Of a stretch of 64,000 nucleotides of DNA, positions 33,427 through 40,799 are shown in pieces (the stretch's first letter is position 1; the number at the start of each line of letters is the position of its first letter). The position numbers and the translations under genes were made by a program. The stretch is from Nakamurella sp040546275. GTDB lineage: Bacteria > Actinomycetota > Actinomycetes > Mycobacteriales > Nakamurellaceae. The stretch lies in the NCBI RefSeq assembly GCF_040546275.1, contig NZ_JBEPNO010000001.1, positions 496,001 through 560,000 on the forward strand, written 5' to 3'. The notes under the pieces are model-generated. The model worked only from the letters and a program-made list of their open reading frames with translations. It was not told the origin of the DNA and made no database searches.

Positions 33427-33966
33427 TCAATGGGGCATCCGGAGAGACTCGTCCAGGGTCTTCATGAGGTCCGTGACGCGGCTGACACCCACCAGCGCGC
33501 GGGGGTAACGATTCAGAACGTCGATCAGCGTTGCAGTGGCCCGGTTGCAGGCCAACTCGATCAGCGCATCCCCAACGTGAGGGTCTCCGCCTGCTCTCAG
33601 CTCGGCTGCGCGTGCCGCGCCGGCGACAGCCCGCAAGATATGACCGACCTGGGTGGCGTTGGCCAACGGGTGCAGATAGGCGGCCGCCGCGGCATCCCCG
33701 GCAGCACGAGCCGCATGCTGAGCGGCTTCATCCGACACCTCGCTGGCAGCCCGATGCGCTGCGACGGCAGTGATTCGCTGCAAGTTCGTGCGACCGGCAC
33801 CGTGAGCGAACATCCACGCCGCCTCGATGGCAGCGCAAGGTCTGCGGTCATCGGTGGCGACCTCCTCGAAAAGCGGAAGAACCGCCTCAGCGCTCTCTGC
33901 GGCATACCGCACAACCATCCGCAGCTCGTCCACTGTCAGCTCGAAGTCGGCTCTTCCCAAGGCCAT
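33427..33966 (-). CDS. Putative immunity-like protein (Imm5-like), Ala-rich helical
   Basis: Product of 179 residues, all-helical in appearance and rich in Ala. It begins ADFELTVDELRMVVRYAAESAEAVLPLFEE and contains AAIEAAWMFAHGAGRT, AAHRAASEV and AAYLHPLANATQVGHILRA. This pattern matches proteins I recall being annotated as putative immunity proteins or (wrongly) as exonuclease SbcC. No signal peptide. It stands alone between an S41 pseudogene and a P-loop gene; no toxin gene is recognisable beside it. The functional name rests on memory of the family and is tentative. Confidence 0.6.
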   Translation of the reverse strand: MALGRADFELTVDELRMVVRYAAESAEAVLPLFEEVATDDRRPCAAIEAAWMFAHGAGRTNLQRITAVAAHRAASEVSDEAAQHAARAAGDAAAAAYLHPLANATQVGHILRAVAGAARAAELRAGGDPHVGDALIELACNRATATLIDVLNRYPRALVGVSRVTDLMKTLDESLRMPH

Positions 33967-34523
33967 GGACGATGATAGCTACCGTTGGTGCGGCCCAAGC
34001 CGGCATGCGAGTCGAAGACGAAGATCGAACTGCTCCCACTTGCCGTCCGCACATCAGGCTCAGGCAGATGACGGACACGCCCGACCCACCACATCCGCAG
34101 CAGGGAAGAAGTCGCGTCGGGGGGCCTGCATTTGCCGCCTGTTTGTCCGACCGGCCCGCATCGCGCGCGGCCGGGGCGCAGGCAATCGCGCTTGCCCTCC
34201 GACACTTCGCCATCCAGCTGACGTCCGCGCCGCCGCTGATGGAACTACGCATCGAGGCCTTCTCCCTCGGTGCCGCAGTTGATACCGGTCTCGGATGGCC
34301 GGGAATTGGAACCGCGGCGTGGGCGCGGCGTCTACCGCCGACCCGTCGGAAGGTCCCATGGGCAGGAGCAGCTTTTTCGTGAATGCTTCCTGCCATCGAC
34401 GGGCCATCAGAGGGTCATGTCAAGTGCGGTGACCACGAATTGGAGTCGGAGCGAACGTCTCGTCGGCACGGATCGACCGGCGAACGCGGAAGGCCGCAGC
34501 GACAAGGAAGGATCTGCTCGCGC
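33967..34523. other. Stretch without a confident gene
   Basis: Intergenic region between the immunity-like gene and the P-loop gene. The only frame worth naming is 34068-34382 on the plus strand (given separately). The P-loop gene promoter and ribosome site (AAGGAAGGA, 34504-34512) are at its right end. Confidence 0.5.
34068..34382 (+). CDS. Doubtful small open frame
   Basis: ATG 34068 gives 104 residues. The middle (AGAQAIALALRHFAIQLTSAPP, then MELRIEAFSLGAAVDTG) looks like a helix and strand and could be real protein, while both ends look random. No ribosome site is seen and the frame competes with minus-strand frames. Could be a fragment of a lost gene. Confidence 0.2.
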   Translation: MTDTPDPPHPQQGRSRVGGPAFAACLSDRPASRAAGAQAIALALRHFAIQLTSAPPLMELRIEAFSLGAAVDTGLGWPGIGTAAWARRLPPTRRKVPWAGAAFS

Positions 34524-35615
34524 ATGATCGTCTGGATCGACGGGGCGTTTGGCGCGGGGAAGTCCACGCTCGCCCGGCAGCTCCATCGCAGGCTGCCGGA
34601 GGCCCTGGCATTCGACCCGCAGTGTGTCGGCGCCATCCTGGTCACATCGGCTCCACCCGCGCCGAGTGGAGATTTTCAGGACCTGCCGTTGTGGCGAAAA
34701 CTGGTCGCGGACTTCGTGATCGGGCTCGCCGACGACTACGGCCAGATGCTCATCGTGCCGATGACGCTGGTGAACCCGCACCACCGCGGCGAAATCTTCG
34801 GGTTGATCAAGAAGTCTGGGCACGAGTTGTTGCACGTGTTCCTGGAGGTGCCGGCCGATGAGTTGCGGCGCCGCATCGACGCCCAGATCCTGGTGGACGA
34901 CGACTGGGTCCGCGATGGCGGAGCGCGCGCGTTCCGGCACCGCAAAGTTGAACGATGCGTCGCCGCCCGCGAGTCCCTGACCGGCGACACGCTTGTCCTC
35001 CGCGGAGATCGGCACACACCGGCTGGGCTCGCGGACCTGGTGGTGGCCGCGATCGATGATCGCAAACCGGTCCCAACCGGGGCTGACTCAAGGTGTTCCT
35101 CGAACAGTGGCGAAGCCGCGGATGCTCCCGAGATCGGTCCGGCACTGCGCTCGGTCCGGGTGGTGGCCACGACGATGCTCAAGGCCGATGCCAGAGCACG
35201 GTTGAGCGAACAGCTCGGGCCCGGATTCGTCGTGCTCGACCTGCGCAAGGCCCCACCCTCCACCGACATCGTGATCGCTCCGGTGCTCAGTCCGCAGACG
35301 ATCTCTGCCCTCAAGCAGATGTTCCCCGCAGCCCGGGTGGTCCTGACCGAGATCGAGGACCGAGACACGAGTGTTTCCTTTCCCGGCCCGGTGCAACGGG
35401 CCATCGAAGCCGGCGCCGACGGCTACGTCGTTGCCGGCGATCTCGCCGCTCTCGCTGCCTTCACCGCCGCGGATACCCACCTGGCGCTGAACCCGGGTCG
35501 ACCCGGACAGCTGCAGGGGTCCACGGTCCGCAGCTCCGGTGCTGATCAGTCCGGTGCGGATGAGTCGGTCCGGCGGGAGCTGGGAAAGCATTCGCGACGT
35601 CGCGAGATCCACTAG
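34524..35615 (+). CDS. P-loop kinase-like protein fused to an uncharacterised C-terminal domain
   Basis: ATG 34524 after AAGGAAGGA; 363 residues. The N-terminal half (~1-185) is a P-loop NTPase of the TmrB/AAA_33-like group: Walker A GAFGAGKST (7-15), a DQxxG-type segment replaced by FDPQCVG, and a C-terminal lid with RRRIDAQ. Such proteins phosphorylate small molecules, including antibiotics, but the substrate here is unknown. After a Ser-rich linker (~186-210) comes a ~130-residue alpha/beta domain: VRVVATTMLKADARARL, FVVLDLRKAPPSTDIVIAP, FPAARVVLTEIEDRDTSV, GADGYVVAGDLAALA. I do not recognise this domain. The tail is hydrophilic. Confidence 0.75.
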   Translation: MIVWIDGAFGAGKSTLARQLHRRLPEALAFDPQCVGAILVTSAPPAPSGDFQDLPLWRKLVADFVIGLADDYGQMLIVPMTLVNPHHRGEIFGLIKKSGHELLHVFLEVPADELRRRIDAQILVDDDWVRDGGARAFRHRKVERCVAARESLTGDTLVLRGDRHTPAGLADLVVAAIDDRKPVPTGADSRCSSNSGEAADAPEIGPALRSVRVVATTMLKADARARLSEQLGPGFVVLDLRKAPPSTDIVIAPVLSPQTISALKQMFPAARVVLTEIEDRDTSVSFPGPVQRAIEAGADGYVVAGDLAALAAFTAADTHLALNPGRPGQLQGSTVRSSGADQSGADESVRRELGKHSRRREIH

Positions 35616-35800
35616 ACCGGCGGGCCCGCGCGCTTGGAGTCCGGCGATGGCGACCTTTCTCACCTGCAAGCGGTGGCGTGTGCGTGACGGCGTAGATGCC
35701 CAGACGGTGGTGATCTGAGCGGCAGCAGATTCCCCAGCGGGGGCTTCGCCGACGGCCGCCCGCGAGCCTCTGGCCGGCAACGCTGTCGGTGCCGGGTGGC

Positions 35801-35860
35801 AGCATGTCGCGTGTGATCACTGCAGAGGAAACCCTGAGCGCGGCCCAGGCCCGACGGATC
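35801..35860 (+). repeat. Right copy of the imperfect direct repeat
   Basis: First codons of the AlkZ-like gene plus three bases upstream; see the left copy at 31761-31820. The two copies bracket DNA that contains the S41 pseudogene, the immunity-like gene and the P-loop gene. Confidence 0.75.
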
Positions 35861-37060
35861 GCCATCGCCGCCCAGGGTCTGGCCGCACCGCTGGGGCCGG
35901 AGCCGGCGACCGTCAACCGGGGTCACCTGCGGCGGATGCTGGATCGGCTCGGGCTGCTGCAGATCGACTCGGTGAACGTGCTGGCCAGGGCGCACTACCT
36001 GCCGCTGTTCGCGCGTCTCGGCGACTACCCGGTCGAACTCCTCCAGGGCGCCGCTTGGCCGGCCAGGGCGAGGGACCGGACGCTGCTGGAGACCTGGGCG
36101 CACGAGGCGTCGCTGGTCCCCATCGAGCTGGAGCCCCTCCTGCGGTGGCGCCAGGAGAAGCTGGTCGACGGTCCGTTTGCTTCCGCCGCGCGGCTGCGGG
36201 CCGAGCACCCGGGATTCCTCGACCGCGTCCTGGGTGTGGTGCGGGACGAGGGCCCGCTGTCCGCGGGCGACATCGAGAAAGTCCTGGAGGCGCCCGGAAA
36301 GGGTAAACCGGGCTGGTGGGGATGGTCGACGACGAAGACTGCCAGCGAGTACCTCTTCGCGACCGGGGCCATCGGGACGTCCTACCGCCGCGGGTTCGAG
36401 CGGGTCTACGACCTGATGGACCGCATCCTGCCGGCGGCCATCGCCTCGCTGCCGACACCCCCCGAGGCAGACGCCAAACGTGCATTGGTGGAGTTGTCCG
36501 CGCGCTCCCACGGCATCGGCACCGCCGGCGATCTGGCCGACTACTACCGCATCCGCAACGACGACGCCAAGGTGGCGCTGCAGGAGCTGGCAGAGGAAGG
36601 CGTCGTCACGCCGGTTCGCGTCCAGGGCTGGCGCGACGTCGCCTACCTGCACCGTGACGCCAGGGTGCCGCGCAGAGTGTCCGGCCGCGCCCTGCTGTGT
36701 CCGTTCGACCCGCTGATCTGGGAACGGGCCCGGACCGAGCGGCTCTTCGGGTTCCACTACCGCATCGAGATCTACACGCCGGCCGCCAAACGCGTGCACG
36801 GCTACTACGTGTTCCCGCTGCTGGTCGACGACGAGCTCGTGGGCCGGTTCGATCTGAAGGCCGACCGCGCTGCCGGCCAGCTGCTGGTCCAGGCCTCCTG
36901 GTACGAGCCGGGAACGAATCCCGGAGCCGTCGCCGAGGCAGCCGCGGCCGAACTGCGCCGGATGGCTCGGTGGCTGGGTCTGGACGAGGTGGTGATCAGG
37001 CCGCAGGGCAATCTGTGCGGCGAACTCGCCGCCGTGATCCTGGCCGCTGGGGGACCATGA
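35804..37060 (+). CDS. Winged-helix DNA-binding/AlkZ-like (YcaQ) family protein
   Basis: Product of 418 residues of the HTH_42 family, which includes DNA glycosylases unhooking interstrand crosslinks (AlkZ of Streptomyces, YcaQ of E. coli). Start taken at ATG 35804; no good ribosome site is seen. It has the family opening LSAAQARRIAIAAQGL, the LGLLQIDSVNVLARAHYLPLFARLG segment and the WAHEASLVP (E..H-type) stretch near 106-114. The W-G-W-S-TTKTASEYLFATG and LLCPFDPLIWERARTERLFGFHYRIEIYTP signatures near the C-terminus are also present. Whether it is a glycosylase cannot be told from the motif alone (AlkZ needs a QxQ or QxD pair; here LLQID is present). GGT follows after 30 bp. Confidence 0.85.
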   Translation: MSRVITAEETLSAAQARRIAIAAQGLAAPLGPEPATVNRGHLRRMLDRLGLLQIDSVNVLARAHYLPLFARLGDYPVELLQGAAWPARARDRTLLETWAHEASLVPIELEPLLRWRQEKLVDGPFASAARLRAEHPGFLDRVLGVVRDEGPLSAGDIEKVLEAPGKGKPGWWGWSTTKTASEYLFATGAIGTSYRRGFERVYDLMDRILPAAIASLPTPPEADAKRALVELSARSHGIGTAGDLADYYRIRNDDAKVALQELAEEGVVTPVRVQGWRDVAYLHRDARVPRRVSGRALLCPFDPLIWERARTERLFGFHYRIEIYTPAAKRVHGYYVFPLLVDDELVGRFDLKADRAAGQLLVQASWYEPGTNPGAVAEAAAAELRRMARWLGLDEVVIRPQGNLCGELAAVILAAGGP

Positions 37061-37077
37061 TGCCGGGAGGCTCCCGG

Positions 37078-37083
37078 TAACCT
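37078..37083 (+). promoter_or_regulatory. Candidate -10 of the gamma-glutamyltransferase gene
   Basis: TAACCT with seven bases before the GTG, implying a leaderless transcript. It follows directly on a 6-bp hairpin (37063-37077) after the upstream gene. Confidence 0.3.
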
Positions 37084-37090
37084 TCTGCCG

Positions 37091-38494
37091 GTGACCCAAC
37101 TTCCGGCCGGTGTGGCAGCGGGACACCCGGCCACGGCCACCGCCGGACATAGCGTGCTGGCCGCTGGAGGCTCGGCGGCCGACAGCGCAGCGGCCATGGT
37201 GCTGGCCGGTTGCGTCTCCGAGACGATCTTCTGCGGGCTGGGTGGCGGCGGGTTCGCGACGTACTACGACGCCACTACCCGCATCGTGAGCTGTCTGGAC
37301 TTCTTCGTCGCTGTCCCAGGGCTGGACGGTACGGAACCCGCACCGGCACAGAACATCTCGGTCGTCTTCGGCACGGTGCCCGTGCCTTATGCGATCGGCG
37401 GTCCCAGCGTGGCCGTCGCTGGAACGCCGTCGGGCGCCCACGAGCTCAACCGGCTTTTCGGACGTCTGCCGTGGGCCGAGGTGGTGAGGCCGGCCCGGGA
37501 CCTGGCCGCCGGCGGGGTGGTGTTCTCGGAGGCGCACGCCGACCTGCTACCCGAGATCGCCCCGGCCATGATGGTCGGCGCCGGGGTCGAGGTCTACTCC
37601 CGCTCCGACACCGCCGGTGGCCGCCGGCTCCTGCAGGCGGGGGAGACCATCGACCATCCCGGCCTCACCGGGACGTTCGAGGCTCTGGCGGCGGAAGGGC
37701 CGGCGGTGCTGGCCACCGGCGAACTCGGCCGGGCGATGGTCGACGCGGTCCGGGCGGACGGCGGGGCGTTGTCCCTGCAGGACATGGCGGCCTATAAGGT
37801 GACCGATCTGGAGCCGCTCCGGGTGCCGTTCGGGCCGGGGACGTTGCACGTCCGCGGGAACGATCTGGATTCCTTCGGTGTGACCGCGGCTGCACTGGAT
37901 CTGGACGCCGTCGGTCGTGGTGGTCCGGACCGGGCGACCGCCCTGGTGAGCGTTCTGCGGGCCCCATCGCGGCGAGCCGAGACGACGAGCGTGGTCGCGG
38001 TCGACCGCTGGGGAAATGCATGCGCCGCAACCCATTCACTGGGGCTGGGGTCCGGGATCTGGGTCGGCGGGGTCCACGCCAACTCGATGCTCGGGGAGGG
38101 CGAACTGCTCCGCGGGGAACTCGTCCCGGGCACCAGGATGGCCTCGATGATGGTGCCGTCGGTGGTCACCGACGCCGACGGCCGATTGCTGTTCGCCGGG
38201 GGCGCCGCCGGCGGCAGCCGGATCCGTCCCGCCCTGCTGCAGACCATGGCCGGCCTGTTCGGCGAAGGCCGTGACCTCGCGGACGCAATCGCCGCCCCGC
38301 GGATGTCGGTCACCGAGTCGGTGGTGCATCTGGAACCCGGGTTCTCGCCGGAGGTGGTGGCCGCCCTTCGTGCGGCGGGGGAGGAACTGGTGCTCTGGGA
38401 TGCGCCCCGCCCGTACTTCGGTGGCGTCGCCGCCGCGGCCGCCGGCGGACCGGCCGGCGACCCGCGGCGGGGCGGCCTGGCGCTCAGGTTCTGA
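37091..38494 (+). CDS. Compact gamma-glutamyltransferase family protein
   Basis: N-terminal nucleophile hydrolase of the gamma-glutamyltranspeptidase family, 467 residues against the usual 550-600. Conserved parts: the opening AGHSVLAAGGSAADSAAAMVL, GLGGGGFATYYD, the catalytic start of the small subunit RRAETTSVVAVDRWGNACAAT (nucleophile Thr 298 or 299), and GTRMASMMVPSVV. No signal peptide is seen, so it is probably cytoplasmic, unlike classic secreted enzymes. The region just before the processing site is shortened. GTG start at 37091. Substrate not certain; could be a glutathione- or mycothiol-conjugate or acylase-like enzyme. Confidence 0.82.
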   Translation: MTQLPAGVAAGHPATATAGHSVLAAGGSAADSAAAMVLAGCVSETIFCGLGGGGFATYYDATTRIVSCLDFFVAVPGLDGTEPAPAQNISVVFGTVPVPYAIGGPSVAVAGTPSGAHELNRLFGRLPWAEVVRPARDLAAGGVVFSEAHADLLPEIAPAMMVGAGVEVYSRSDTAGGRRLLQAGETIDHPGLTGTFEALAAEGPAVLATGELGRAMVDAVRADGGALSLQDMAAYKVTDLEPLRVPFGPGTLHVRGNDLDSFGVTAAALDLDAVGRGGPDRATALVSVLRAPSRRAETTSVVAVDRWGNACAATHSLGLGSGIWVGGVHANSMLGEGELLRGELVPGTRMASMMVPSVVTDADGRLLFAGGAAGGSRIRPALLQTMAGLFGEGRDLADAIAAPRMSVTESVVHLEPGFSPEVVAALRAAGEELVLWDAPRPYFGGVAAAAAGGPAGDPRRGGLALRF

Positions 38495-38505
38495 GTGCCG
38501 GAGTT

Positions 38506-38547
38506 CAGGCGGCCCGAGATCAGGCGGCCCGAGATCAGGCGGCGCGG
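38506..38547. repeat. 15-bp tandem repeat after the DUF4097 gene
   Basis: Two full units CAGGCGGCCCGAGAT (38506 and 38521) and a partial third that forms the last codons of the DUF4097 gene, so the stop codon itself lies in the repeat. Confidence 0.6.
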
Positions 38548-39497
38548 TGCAGCAGGATGTCGCCCGAGGTCGTCCTGACCTTGATCTGCAGGATCGGCGC
38601 GTCGCCTTCGGTCACCTCGTCGGCCACCTCGAAGTCGGTCCGGGTGGTGCCCGAGACCGTCGACAGGTCGATGGCGGCCAGCGAGCCGGTGTGGATGCCG
38701 ATGCGGACGTCTCCGGAGACGGCATTGACCTGGGCCAGCCCGGAAACGGCATCGGCCACCTGGACGTCGCCGGAAACGGTGCGGGCCGTGATGTCTCCGG
38801 TGACAGCGCCGAGCCGGATGTCGCCGGATGCCGTGTGCACCAGCGCGCTACCGCCGATCGGACCGACCACCACATCGCCGGATGCGGTGCGGACATCGAC
38901 GTCGTCACCGGCGATGTCGATGAAGACGTCACCGGACGCGCTCTGCAGCAGAGCCTTTCCGCGGGTCTCGGTGAGTTTCACGTTGCCCGAGGCGGTCCGG
39001 ACATCCGCGAGTCGAGTGGATCCGGTAACGGTCAGGTCAGCGGACTTGGACTGCACCCGGACGTTGGAGCCGACCGGCGCGTTGATGGTGATGTCGAAGG
39101 ACGAGCGCCATCCGTCCCGGGCGGTTTTCGTGTCGACGATGACGGTGGGGCTGTCGCCCTCGACGTGCTCGACCCGGACGGAGTCGGCCGGGTCGGTGAT
39201 GGTGGAGGTGGACCATCCGCTGGGGTCGGCGTCCGTGCTCTGGTCGCCAAAGCCGCCAAAGCCGCCAAAGCCGCCGAAGCCGCCGCGGGGGCCGGACTGG
39301 CGGCCCTTGCCGAAGCCGTCGAAGCCCCGCCCGGTCCCGAACGACTTCAGGAAGTCGTCGATGAATCCAAGTGGGTGGCCGGTGGAGGTGATGACGTCGA
39401 CGGTGGTGGTCTGGGTGTCGGTCAGGTTCACGTGGATCTGACCGGCCGCGTTGCGGATCTCGAGCGTGACCGCGTCAGGGGTGAGAAAGGTGTGCAT
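38535..39497 (-). CDS. DUF4097 beta-strand repeat protein
   Basis: Product of 320 residues. After an N-terminal segment and a Gly/Phe-rich linker (GGFGGFGGFGGFG, ~72-84, from a 9-bp DNA repeat) comes a beta-helix-like run of short units: VRTASGNVKL, LQSASGDVFIDIAG, VRTASGDVVVG, VHTASGDIRLG, ARTVSGDVQVA, VNAVSGDVRIG. The regular TASGD/VSGD spacing of about 18 residues fits the DUF4097 family. No signal peptide. It lies 55 bp downstream of an RHH-like regulator, a pairing that I have seen described in actinobacteria. Function unknown; possibly an envelope-stress-linked scaffold or adhesion-like protein. Confidence 0.85.
   Translation of the reverse strand: MHTFLTPDAVTLEIRNAAGQIHVNLTDTQTTTVDVITSTGHPLGFIDDFLKSFGTGRGFDGFGKGRQSGPRGGFGGFGGFGGFGDQSTDADPSGWSTSTITDPADSVRVEHVEGDSPTVIVDTKTARDGWRSSFDITINAPVGSNVRVQSKSADLTVTGSTRLADVRTASGNVKLTETRGKALLQSASGDVFIDIAGDDVDVRTASGDVVVGPIGGSALVHTASGDIRLGAVTGDITARTVSGDVQVADAVSGLAQVNAVSGDVRIGIHTGSLAAIDLSTVSGTTRTDFEVADEVTEGDAPILQIKVRTTSGDILLHRAA
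39247..39282. repeat. 9-bp tandem repeat in the DUF4097 gene
   Basis: Four units of CCAAAGCCG (the last with one change), coding on the minus strand for the repeated GFG linker. Confidence 0.75.
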
Positions 39498-39552
39498 GGG
39501 GAGTCCTCAGGTCGGGGTCAAAGGCGTTGGGCTGGAAGGGGAGGAGGGCAGA

Positions 39553-40137
39553 TCAGCCCTTGATGTATCCGGTGACGGTACGGCCGTTGCCGCTGCGGCC
39601 GTTGCTGTCCCGCTTGCCCTTCATGCCCGGCGGCACGGCAGTGCGGACCGAATCGGAGACGGCACGCGAGATGTAGGTGTTCAGCGACACGCCCTGGTCC
39701 GAGGCCGCCTGCTCGGCCTGCGACTTGAGGTCGTTGAACAGTCGGACGGTCGTGCGCGACAACTCGCCTCCAGCCTCCTGCATCGCCCGCCTCAGGTCGT
39801 CGGCGTGCAGGTGGTGGCCGTGACGGCTTGCCCCGTCGAGATCATCGTCGGAACCGTCGGAACCGTGGGTCTCGAAGGCGTTCGACGACGGTCCGCCGCG
39901 GTCGGACACGGAGACACGGACGTCCCGGCCGTCCAGCTTGATCTCCACGACGTGGCGGTCGAGAGCCTCGGTCACCTCGGCGGCGAGGTCGGAGAGCGCG
40001 TTCATGATGGCGAGCCGACCGGCCGGCTCGATGGCGGCGCCGAGGATGGCGGCCGCGCGACGGATTTCCTCGTCGCCGATTGCTGCTGCGGCGAGGAGGT
40101 CCTCGCGCAGGCTTCTGATGTACGGGTTCAGGTCCAT
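39553..40137 (-). CDS. Regulator-like protein with ribbon-helix-helix C-terminus
   Basis: Product of 194 residues. The N-terminal ~75 residues are helical (EEIRRAAAILGAAIEPAGRLAIMNALSDLAAEVTEAL) and may dimerise or bind a ligand. The middle (~80-115) is Ser/Asp/His-rich. Residues ~128-165 (TTVRLFNDLKSQAEQAASDQGVSLNTYISRAVSDSV) match the strand-helix-helix of HicB/Arc-type DNA-binding proteins, with V-R-L-F as the strand. The basic tail follows. It is the first gene of the operon with DUF4097. Its promoter region carries repeated motifs, so autoregulation is likely. Confidence 0.8.
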   Translation of the reverse strand: MDLNPYIRSLREDLLAAAAIGDEEIRRAAAILGAAIEPAGRLAIMNALSDLAAEVTEALDRHVVEIKLDGRDVRVSVSDRGGPSSNAFETHGSDGSDDDLDGASRHGHHLHADDLRRAMQEAGGELSRTTVRLFNDLKSQAEQAASDQGVSLNTYISRAVSDSVRTAVPPGMKGKRDSNGRSGNGRTVTGYIKG

Positions 40138-40198
40138 GACACCACTATGACACCATTAGTGACGTCACGCAAGGAGAATCTGACGCTGATTGACGTCA
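40136..40198. promoter_or_regulatory. Candidate operator array upstream of the RHH-type regulator
   Basis: ATGACACCA occurs at 40136-40144 and 40147-40155, i.e. 11 bp apart on one helix face. TGACGTCA palindromes follow at 40160-40167 (within GTGACGTCAC) and 40191-40198. This spacing suits cooperative binding of RHH dimers. The array lies over the start codon and the divergent ferritin promoter region. Confidence 0.5.
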
Positions 40199-40241
40199 GA
40201 TCACCTCAGAATGGCGTCACTCCCGCAGGGATTGGATCTCC

Positions 40242-40247
40242 TACGAT
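40242..40247 (+). promoter_or_regulatory. Candidate -10 of the ferritin gene
   Basis: TACGAT six bases before the ATG, implying a leaderless transcript; the GGGGGA just before the ATG is too close to act as a ribosome site. An imperfect TGGCGTCAC element lies at 40212-40220. Confidence 0.35.
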
Positions 40248-40253
40248 GGGGGA

Positions 40254-40799
40254 ATGACGATCACCCAGAGCTCGACCACCACCTATGCCGGACTGCTCCG
40301 CAGCCAGATCCGCAACGAGTTCAACGCCAGCCAGCAGTACGTGGCCATGGCGGTGTGGTTCGATGCCCGCGACCTCCCGCAGTTGGCCACGCACTTCTAC
40401 CGCCAGGCCGTCGAGGAGCGGAACCACGCGATGATGATGGTCCAGTGGATGCTCGACCGAGATCTGCCGGTGTCGATCCCGGGCATCGACGAGGTCCGCT
40501 CCGACTTCCTGGACATCTCCGATGCGGTCCGTATCGCGCTCGCCCAGGAGGTCGCCGTGACCGAACAGATCAAGGCCCTGTTCGCCAAGGCCCGGGAGGA
40601 GAGCGACTTCCTCGGTGAGCAGTTCATGCTGTGGTTCCTCAGCGAGCAGGTCGAGGAGGTCGCCGCGATGACGACCCTGCTGACCATCGCCGAGCGGGCC
40701 GGTTCCGACTGGTTCGAGGTCGAGACCTACCTGGCGCGGGAAGCCGTGGGCGACAGCGGTGTCAGTACCGGACCGACAGCCGCAGGCGGCGCCCTGTAG
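40254..40799 (+). CDS. Ferritin (non-haem)
   Basis: Iron-storage protein of 181 residues, four-helix bundle assembled as 24-mers. It contains LLRSQIRNEFNASQQYVAMAVWFDARDLPQLATHFYRQAVEERNHAMMMVQWML, with the ferroxidase ligands expected in the first two helices (E, E, H pattern of NEFNASQQY and EERNHAM). A second EQ pair (LSEQVEEVAAM) is on helix four. It resembles mycobacterial BfrB rather than haem bacterioferritin. It diverges from the RHH-type operon. thyX starts on the last base of its stop codon. Confidence 0.93.
   Translation: MTITQSSTTTYAGLLRSQIRNEFNASQQYVAMAVWFDARDLPQLATHFYRQAVEERNHAMMMVQWMLDRDLPVSIPGIDEVRSDFLDISDAVRIALAQEVAVTEQIKALFAKAREESDFLGEQFMLWFLSEQVEEVAAMTTLLTIAERAGSDWFEVETYLAREAVGDSGVSTGPTAAGGAL

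Noticed and set aside
33972..34396. Overlapping open frames on both strands before the P-loop gene
   Set aside because: Neither has a good start nor a recognisable domain; only 34068-34382 is kept, at low confidence.
35660..37537. Minus-strand open frame of 625 codons opposite the AlkZ-like gene
   Set aside because: No recognisable domain and conflicts with two well-supported plus-strand genes.
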